Assembly (NCBI RefSeq): GCF_014904795.1
Contig: NZ_JACZFS010000064.1
Coordinates: 1-64,000, forward strand
Reading direction: 5' to 3'
DNA: 64,000 nucleotides
Source: Nisaea nitritireducens
GTDB lineage: Bacteria; Pseudomonadota; Alphaproteobacteria; Thalassobaculales; Thalassobaculaceae
The translations under genes were made by a program, and so were the position numbers. Positions within the stretch are counted from its first letter, which is position 1; every line of letters starts with the position of its first letter. This document shows positions 58,815 through 64,000 of the stretch, piece after piece. The notes beneath the pieces were generated by a model. The model had not been told where the DNA came from, made no database searches, and saw only the letters and a list, made by a program, of their open reading frames with translations.

Positions 58815-59366
58815 ATGTCGGATAACAATACGATCCCGCTAGAAGAACGGGCCGAGAAACTGATTGATTACTGGCGCGGGAAGAAGCCGGGAGGGAAGCT
58901 TCCGGGACGCGGCCATATCGATCCAACAGAGATCCCCGACCTGCTTCCCCATATCGGCCTGATTGACGTCATTGGCAGTGGTTCGGATTTTCGGTACCGG
59001 CTGGTCGGCACCCATCTGAACCAGGTTTTCGGTGAAGATTTTACCGGCACGAATGTCTCCGAGACAAAGATCGGGGCGTATGGCGACTTCCTCACCGACC
59101 TTTATCGATCGGTCTTGTCGGCGAACGGACCGATCGTCAGCGACAGCATCTTCGAGTTCAGGGAAAAAAATCACCTGAAGATCCGGCGCATTTTGCTGCC
59201 GCTTGCGCGTGACGGCAAAGAGGTCGACATGATTTTATTCATGAATATCTTCAGGACACGAAACGATTCAGAGGTCATCGCCGCCCGATACAGGCGTGGC
59301 ATGGATGCGCTCTTCGACCAGTATCAATTGAGCGCAAGCACCGAACTGTCGCGTCGCCCCCTGTAA
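58815..59366 (+). CDS. single-domain PAS (PAS_5-like) protein
   Basis: A 183-residue soluble protein. Residues 20-150 match the PAS_5 pattern common in alphaproteobacteria: KLIDYWRGKKPGGKLPGRGHIDPTEIPDLLPHIGLIDVI (read in parts) and FRYRLVGTHLNQVFGEDFTG. It carries no output domain. It may sense a ligand and pass the signal to another protein. The ATG at 58815 follows AAGGGAACC; an upstream in-frame ATG at 58788 is less convincing. It stands alone, 120 bases after the groEL terminator. Confidence 0.78.
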   Translation: MSDNNTIPLEERAEKLIDYWRGKKPGGKLPGRGHIDPTEIPDLLPHIGLIDVIGSGSDFRYRLVGTHLNQVFGEDFTGTNVSETKIGAYGDFLTDLYRSVLSANGPIVSDSIFEFREKNHLKIRRILLPLARDGKEVDMILFMNIFRTRNDSEVIAARYRRGMDALFDQYQLSASTELSRRPL

Positions 59367-59382
59367 GCAAGGGATGGTTTAT

Positions 59383-60132
59383 TCAGCTCATGACGGCTTT
59401 GGCTGCTATAGCCAGGCCGAGCAACAGTACGCCTGCGAAGAAGACCTGCCGGAAGCGTGCCTCGGACAGATATCCGCGGATTTTGCGTCCGAGCACCATG
59501 CCGAGAATAGCGGGGATCAGGCCGAGTGCCGAGGCGAGGCCGAGATCCGGATCGACATGGGCGCCATGTCCGAGCGCGAGGGCCAGAGCCGCCGTCGACA
59601 GCAGGAACAGCATGCCCATGGCCTGAATCAGCATGTCCCGGGGCATTCCTGTCGCCTGCAAATAGAGCACGCCCGGCACCATGAAAGAGCCTGTCATGCC
59701 GGTCAGGATGCCGTTGGTTATTCCAAAAAGCGACCCGCTCCTGAAGGCGGTTTGCGCTGACATCGAAAACCGGAAACCAGCAAGTCCGGTGGTGGCATAG
59801 GCAATGAGCAGCAGGCCAAGCAGTGCGGAGAGATAGGCCAGGTCGACATGGCTGAGAGCCTGGGCGCCGATCCAGATCGTTACCGTGGCCGTCAGCAGGA
59901 ACGGCCAGGTTTTTCGCAGGATTTCCCGGATGTGTCCGCCGATTGCGGCTTGCCAGAGATTGGTCGCGAGCGACGGTACGATGAGCAGGGCCATGGCGCT
60001 GGGAAGATCCAGCAGCAATGTCATCAGCCCAAGCGTGATCGTCGGAAGCCCGAGCCCGATGACGCCCTTGACCGTGCCGGCGAGAAAGAAGGTCGCGGCG
60101 GCCGCGGCGAGAAGCAGTTCTGATTCCATCAC
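59383..60132 (-). CDS. TSUP-family (TauE/SafE) membrane transporter
   Basis: A 249-residue protein of about eight membrane segments in two homologous halves, typical of TauE/SafE. GTVKGVIGLGLPTITLGLM near the start and GITNGILTGMTGSFMVPGV at the corresponding place in the second half are the family's repeated motifs. It exports or takes up small organic sulfonates, sulfite or similar anions; the substrate is unknown. It converges on the PAS gene with 16 bases between the ends. Confidence 0.9.
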   Translation of the reverse strand: MMESELLLAAAAATFFLAGTVKGVIGLGLPTITLGLMTLLLDLPSAMALLIVPSLATNLWQAAIGGHIREILRKTWPFLLTATVTIWIGAQALSHVDLAYLSALLGLLLIAYATTGLAGFRFSMSAQTAFRSGSLFGITNGILTGMTGSFMVPGVLYLQATGMPRDMLIQAMGMLFLLSTAALALALGHGAHVDPDLGLASALGLIPAILGMVLGRKIRGYLSEARFRQVFFAGVLLLGLAIAAKAVMS

Positions 60133-60204
60133 GTCACTCTAAATGATGACCGTTAATCGGCAATCCTACGAATGTGACTGTTGGGTTGGAGGGGTGGGTT
60201 CAGT

Positions 60205-61329
60205 TTATTCGGTCCATCTGAGTTCTTCGAGAAAGTCGCGCGGTATATGTTCGCAAAGTACGTTTTGGGCTAGGGCACGTTGAGGTTCGGTGAATTCTTC
60301 TTTCCACTCATCTAATCGGCCGCTTCGAAAATGATTCCGCTCTGACCGGTAATTTTCCAGTTCAATGCGGTTCTTCTGCATCGGTACTTCGTAGAAGTGG
60401 CAGATTTCGGATATTGAGAGGGACGGGTCGGTGACCAGCTGTTCGAAAGTTGATAAGTGAATATCGATATCGTCTCGACTTGAGCGAGCATGCATCCAAT
60501 CGGCTACCCATTTTGCCCTGACTGGCAGGTCACGATGGAGACTTTCTTCAAGTCGTTCCTTCCGGTTCTCCGGATTAGGCTGTCTAATTGTTGGATCAAG
60601 TATCGGACTCGTTGCTGCGACTTTTTCATTATGGAATTCGGCGGATATAATTGCTTGTTCCGGGCGTCTTAGATGGACAACTATTTTTCGTACGCCTGCC
60701 TTAACAAGTGCATCAATATTTTCATCAGTTCCGGGCAGATGTTCTTGGGTAAGGGCGCCTCCCTTGGCAAATTGTCTCGCCCAAGAGGGGATCACTTTAT
60801 CAAAAAATTGAGTGTCTAATGAAATTCGGCAAGTTGGTAAATCGAGTAAATCTATAAATGCTGAAAGGAGTGTCATGCTACCAGATTTATGCATGGTGTT
60901 AAGAAACACGCTCGGCATTTCTTCTCGTATTCGTTCTTTCTGATATGTATTGAACCATTGCCGTCTGGAGCTGTCGCGCGGTGTGCTGGGGTGGCGCATC
61001 CATATATTCCAGTGAAAATCCGGATCGCGTTCATGCCAGTGGTCAAGAATTCTTACAGCTAAACCTATAGTTCCTAAGCTTTGGATAAGTCTGTGCCAAA
61101 TCGCATATTCTTGTTCTTGTAATTTATTTGAACCAGACGCTAGTACTATCGAAAATAAAATTGCAGATTGATCAAAGTTTTTCTGCCCGTAAGCTATAAA
61201 AGCAAGATTTTTAAGGTATTTTATATCAGGCTTGATTGATTCGTTGAGCACAGCTTCTATAATAGATCTGGTTTCTTCTGAGTTAATTCTATTTTGACTT
61301 GATGTCGCGGAATAATAATCCAGACCCAT
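60205..61329 (-). CDS. sulfotransferase-like protein on AT-rich DNA
   Basis: A 374-residue protein. The 5'-phosphosulfate-binding loop of PAPS sulfotransferases is VFLNTMHKSGSMTLL (141-155), and the 3'-phosphate-binding site is HLRRPEQAIISAEFH (Arg221/222 and Ser229). N-terminal residues 20-100 form helix pairs (TPR-like, AYGQKNFDQSAILFSIVL). A start at 61329 is supported by AGAGGG upstream; the frame is open to 61386. The gene is clearly richer in A and T than all neighbours, suggesting acquisition by transfer. A 25-bp near-palindrome sits 18 bases before the start. The acceptor is unknown. Confidence 0.8.
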   Translation of the reverse strand: MGLDYYSATSSQNRINSEETRSIIEAVLNESIKPDIKYLKNLAFIAYGQKNFDQSAILFSIVLASGSNKLQEQEYAIWHRLIQSLGTIGLAVRILDHWHERDPDFHWNIWMRHPSTPRDSSRRQWFNTYQKERIREEMPSVFLNTMHKSGSMTLLSAFIDLLDLPTCRISLDTQFFDKVIPSWARQFAKGGALTQEHLPGTDENIDALVKAGVRKIVVHLRRPEQAIISAEFHNEKVAATSPILDPTIRQPNPENRKERLEESLHRDLPVRAKWVADWMHARSSRDDIDIHLSTFEQLVTDPSLSISEICHFYEVPMQKNRIELENYRSERNHFRSGRLDEWKEEFTEPQRALAQNVLCEHIPRDFLEELRWTE

Positions 61330-61346
61330 GACAGCCCTCTTATTTG

Positions 61347-61371
61347 TTATGGTTAATATAATTAACCATAA
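61347..61371. promoter_or_regulatory. 25-bp palindrome upstream of the sulfotransferase gene
   Basis: TTATGGTTAAT (61347-61357) and ATTAACCATAA (61361-61371) are perfectly complementary 11-bp arms around ATA. It is a probable operator for a dimeric regulator. It contains ATGGTTAA on both strands, a half-site also seen at 49508-49515 and 52129-52136. CtrA half-sites have the same sequence (TTAACCAT), but the TTAA-N7-TTAA spacing is not met. Confidence 0.55.
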
Positions 61372-61538
61372 ATTTGCAACTTTCAAGGGTGTTGTGGCTC
61401 TAAGGAAAGCTTTTGAATGTAATTGTCAGTGCAATGAAGTGAAATGCCGGGCTGGTTTAGTGTCTTTTAGGTCGCCGAGTACATGTGGGGGCATTTGGTA
61501 AATCAGTCTTGTGATCTTGAGATGTCGCAGATCAAGTC

Positions 61539-62165
61539 TCAGATCAGAGCAAGCGCCCGGCATTTTTGCAGGCAGGCGTCTGGCCCATCGAAGAGATGTG
61601 TCTCGAAACCGAGAGCCTTGGCGGAAGCAATATTCGCGGCGCTGTCGTCGATGAAGAGTGTGCGTTCCGGGGTAATGCCGAACCGGTTGATACAGAGTTG
61701 GAAGATCGCCGGGTCCGGCTTCTTCATGCGTTCTGCGCCGGATACCACGACGTCTTCGAAGTCGTTCAGGAAATCGAACCGGCGCCGGGTGTCGTCAAAG
61801 GTCTCCACGCCGAAATTGGTCAGCCCGTAGATCCTGGTGCCTGCTTCTTTCATCTGGCGTTTGGCGGCGACCATCGGGGCGATGGCGCCGGGGATCATCT
61901 CCTGGAAGCGCTCGTAAAAGGCCTGGATCAGAGCGGCATGCTCCGGATGCTGCGGGATCAGCACCGCGACCTGCTCTTCCGGGCTGCGGCCGAGATCGTG
62001 CTGGACGTGCCAGTCCATCGTACAGACTTCCGTCAGGAACCAGTTCACACGCTCTTCGTCTGCGCTGCCGTCTTTCGTCAGGAAGATGCTGCGATAAAGA
62101 TGACGGGGATCCCATTCGATCAGGACATTCCCGACATCGAACAGAACGGCGTCGATGGTCGTCAT
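61539..62165 (-). CDS. HAD-IA family hydrolase (YihX-like)
   Basis: A 208-residue HAD protein. Motif I is LFDVGNVLIEWDP (nucleophile Asp10; the second Asp is replaced, as in the YihX glucose-1-phosphatase group), motif II is YGLTNFG, motif III includes the Lys in RMKKPDPAIFQ, and motif IV LFIDDSAANIASA. The likely reaction is phosphate removal from a small sugar phosphate. Its start overlaps the dehydrogenase gene by 4 bases (62162-62165), so they form an operon and the dehydrogenase is translated first. Confidence 0.88.
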   Translation of the reverse strand: MTTIDAVLFDVGNVLIEWDPRHLYRSIFLTKDGSADEERVNWFLTEVCTMDWHVQHDLGRSPEEQVAVLIPQHPEHAALIQAFYERFQEMIPGAIAPMVAAKRQMKEAGTRIYGLTNFGVETFDDTRRRFDFLNDFEDVVVSGAERMKKPDPAIFQLCINRFGITPERTLFIDDSAANIASAKALGFETHLFDGPDACLQKCRALALI

Positions 62166-63070
62166 TGCGAGCCTTTCCGGCTTTCGGCGATCTCGATAAT
62201 GAGAGAGGAAATGTTCAGGTCGCCCTGGGACCCATCAAGCAGGGTCTGCCAATGGTCGGCATTATTGGCGAGGCCCGTCAGCTCGATACCGGCCGAACGG
62301 GCCAGTTCCAGTGCCTGGTTCGCCAGCTCTGCCTGCTCACGAACGGTACGGCCGGCCCGGAATTCGCGGTCGGCCATGCGGCGTCCGCTTTCCGACAGCA
62401 CGGCGCCCCCGACAGCACTGTCGGCAAGGGCCGCAAGCAGGGCATCGGCTTCGACCCCGGAGGCGGCGGCCAGTGCCAGCCCCTCCGCAAGGGCCTGGAC
62501 CATCTGGCCGTGGATTGCGGCTCCGCAGGTTCGGATTGCCTGGCCTGAGCCCACCGGTCCGGCATGCAGGACCTTGGTGCCGAGAGCGTTGAGGAAGGGC
62601 CAGATCCGGGCGAGCGCCATGTCGGTGCCGCCGATGGAGATGGTGCCGCCCAAGGCTGTTTCGGTCACCGGTGCGTCAAGCCAGATTCGACCACTCTGCC
62701 GCACCCGGTCCGCGAAACTCCGGGTCGTTGCCGGTGCGGTTTCTCCGATATCGACGATCAGGCCATCGGGCGGCGTGCCGTGCAGCACGCCATAGCGGTC
62801 TTCCTCCGGATCGAAAACGACCCGTTCGAGCGCCTCGTCGCTGTTGACGGCGATCAGGGTCGCTTCCGTGTAGCGGGCGACATCCCGGGGGCAGGGCTCG
62901 ACCTCGATCAGGGGATGGGCTTCCCCGAGTGCGGCGGCTTTTTCGGTGTTCTGCGTCCAGACATGCAGTCGCGCGCCTTCGTCCGTAAGTTTACGGGCAA
63001 CTGCGAGGCCGCGCCGGCCGAGACCGACGAGACCTATTCTGCGTCCATCAAGTGACTTCGGGGCTGGCAT
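62162..63070 (-). CDS. 3-hydroxyisobutyrate dehydrogenase-family protein, active-site variant
   Basis: A 302-residue NAD(P)-binding protein of the beta-hydroxyacid dehydrogenase family. The Rossmann motif is GLVGLGRRGLAVA (13-25). The substrate loop usually DAPVSGG reads DAPVTETALGG (132-142), and the catalytic lysine site GQAxKxxxN reads GQAIRTCGAAI, with Arg180 in place of Lys and Gly183 in place of Asn. It may be inactive, or belong to the imine-reductase-like branch where Lys is also absent. It shares a 4-base overlap with the downstream HAD gene. It lies 18 bases after the TerB-like gene. Confidence 0.82.
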   Translation of the reverse strand: MPAPKSLDGRRIGLVGLGRRGLAVARKLTDEGARLHVWTQNTEKAAALGEAHPLIEVEPCPRDVARYTEATLIAVNSDEALERVVFDPEEDRYGVLHGTPPDGLIVDIGETAPATTRSFADRVRQSGRIWLDAPVTETALGGTISIGGTDMALARIWPFLNALGTKVLHAGPVGSGQAIRTCGAAIHGQMVQALAEGLALAAASGVEADALLAALADSAVGGAVLSESGRRMADREFRAGRTVREQAELANQALELARSAGIELTGLANNADHWQTLLDGSQGDLNISSLIIEIAESRKGSQ

Positions 63071-63087
63071 GATGCCGCCCGTCTCCC

Positions 63088-63492
63088 TCAGGGCCGGGCG
63101 TAGCGCGCTGCAGATCCGCGCTCGATCGCTGCGGCCGTCAGCCGATCGACATTGAGTTCATGGCGGAGCATTTCGAGGAACCGCAGTTCTTCCTGGGTCG
63201 CCGTGCCATCGGCAGCGACGACATCGCAGGCCAGAGCGTATGCGGTCGCGCGGAGTTTCTCCGGCAAGGTACGCTTGATCTGGTCGACTGCGGCATCGAG
63301 GCCGTCGGCTTCGCTCAGCAGATCGATCGCCGAGCTGGCGATCTGACCGAAATTGCCGGTCTCGAAATCCTGGAAGATCGGCAGCACGTTGATGATCTCG
63401 CTGATCGTGTTCAGCTCTTCGTCATCGACATTGCCGTCTGCGGCCGCACTCAGGACCATGGCATAAATCAGGGCGGAGTGGGTTGTGATCAT
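63088..63492 (-). CDS. TerB-like small protein
   Basis: A 134-residue all-helical protein with two metal-binding type segments, SAAADGNVDDEELNTI and AADGTATQEELRFLEM, placed symmetrically as in the TerB fold. Family members are implicated in tellurite resistance and membrane-linked signalling, but most lone TerB-like proteins have unknown roles. No other ter gene is near. It starts the minus-strand unit TerB-dehydrogenase-HAD (63492 down to 61539). Confidence 0.8.
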   Translation of the reverse strand: MITTHSALIYAMVLSAAADGNVDDEELNTISEIINVLPIFQDFETGNFGQIASSAIDLLSEADGLDAAVDQIKRTLPEKLRATAYALACDVVAADGTATQEELRFLEMLRHELNVDRLTAAAIERGSAARYARP

Positions 63493-63682
63493 CGCTCGCC
63501 TGGCTCTCTAAATTACGTGTACGCCCAAGGATATAGCGGCTCACGGCCATTAGCGATACCCCGGAGTGGTGCGGGCTGTGCAATTCCGCACGGCTCCGGA
63601 TCAGTGTCGTGGCACAACGCATCTTCCTCGTGCTTGGTTGACGGCGCTAGTCTGGCTTTTGAACAAGGCACAAACGAGGCAG

Positions 63683-64000
63683 ATGGGGGCTGAAGTGATG
63701 GCGGGAATACCGGAAGATCCGTTCGAAAAGGGCGGCATAGTTGGGTTTGCAAAGGATCTCCGTGCCGGCCGGACCAGCAGCGAGGCCGCAACGCTGGCCT
63801 GTCTTGAGCGGATCGATGCGCTCGACGGCAAGATCGGCGCCTTCCAGCATGTGGCCGCCGAAAGCGCCCTGCGCACCGCGCAGGCGATGGATGCCTTGCT
63901 GCGTGCCGGTACCGATCTGGGCCCGCTGATGGGTGTGCCGATGGCGGTGAAGGATATCTATGCAGTCGAGGGCATGCCGACCACGAACGGCTCCCTGATT
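63683..64000 (+). CDS. amidase signature family enzyme, N-terminal part (cut by window edge)
   Basis: 106 codons of a gene running off the right edge. GFAKDLRAGRTSSEAATLACL is the usual first helix pair, and LMGVPMAVKDIYAVEGMPTTNGSLI read in parts includes the catalytic Lys of the Ser-cisSer-Lys triad in VAVKD-type position (here AVKD). Family members are amidases, GatA or related hydrolases; the remaining triad residues lie outside the window. The ATG at 63683 follows GAGG; a second Met at 63698 is also possible. Confidence 0.82.
   Translation, partial: MGAEVMAGIPEDPFEKGGIVGFAKDLRAGRTSSEAATLACLERIDALDGKIGAFQHVAAESALRTAQAMDALLRAGTDLGPLMGVPMAVKDIYAVEGMPTTNGSLI

Noticed and set aside
61347-61371. 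Canonical CtrA binding site at the palindrome
   Set aside because: The two TTAA blocks are separated by 5 bases, not the 7 of the consensus. Only the half-site sequence matches.

Overview
The window looks like a piece of a high-GC alphaproteobacterial chromosome, most likely a marine or aquatic Rhodospirillales-type organism. This placement is inferred from gene content: CobS/CobT next to a J-domain protein and BolA, a Usg-family protein beside heme A synthase (ctaA), a DUF2889 protein, a single-domain PAS_5-type protein, a DUF3369/HD-GYP regulator, TAXI-type TRAP transport, and groESL behind a CIRCE element. I see no insertion sequence, prophage, CRISPR array, tRNA or rRNA. Most of the window is ordinary dense chromosome with short gaps. 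The only clear base-composition outlier is the AT-rich sulfotransferase gene at about 60.2-61.4 kb.

Layout. 1-6.3 kb: the start of a KDPG aldolase gene, a PhyH-family dioxygenase, then on the minus strand a TAXI-TRAP uptake system (binding protein, fused permease) followed by a fumarase-superfamily lyase, and a divergent homocysteine S-methyltransferase-like gene. 6.3-14.2 kb, all minus: GNAT acetyltransferase and nitroreductase, a large B12-binding-type radical SAM protein, a KefC-like antiporter coupled to its KefF-like oxidoreductase, an M20 peptidase and an SDR. 14.5-18.8 kb: a multi-PAS histidine kinase overlapping a DUF3369/HD-GYP response regulator; the kinase carries a 15-bp tandem repeat inside its ATPase domain. 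19-24 kb: a sugar-phosphate isomerase-like protein, beta carbonic anhydrase (preceded by two inverted repeats), an NDUFAF5/BioC-like methyltransferase, ComF, glutaredoxin and a Nit1-like amidase. 24-33 kb, minus: a three-gene ABC exporter (membrane fusion protein, double-ATPase/permease, permease), accA, xerD, an exported protein of unknown function and a 45-codon membrane miniprotein.

33-45 kb: aroK-aroB-corB-like-CBS (plus), a DUF2889 protein, a ribbon-helix-helix regulator, the bolA / J-domain-cobS-cobT cluster, a 5'-nucleotidase-family phosphoesterase, a NIPSNAP protein and a FolB-like aldolase. 44.4-52 kb: a branched-chain aminotransferase, DUF952, pyrD, a degenerate EAL protein, a HAD-IIA hydrolase, a second RHH regulator, an Lrp regulator, rpmB with promoter and terminator, and an ArgE-like deacetylase. 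52-56.3 kb: an 807-residue TPR protein preceded by a coupled 10-codon ORF, then ctaA and usg. 56.3-58.7 kb: groESL with promoter, CIRCE and terminator. 58.8-64 kb: a PAS protein, a TSUP transporter, an AT-rich sulfotransferase, HAD and dehydrogenase-like genes, a TerB-like protein and the start of an amidase.

I found no obviously new defence or biosynthetic system. The best candidates for new biology are the BolA/J-domain/CobS/CobT cluster without CobN, the kinase repeat, the leader-ORF-coupled 807-residue protein, the 45-residue membrane protein coupled to an exported protein, and several inverted repeats that overlap ribosome-binding sites.
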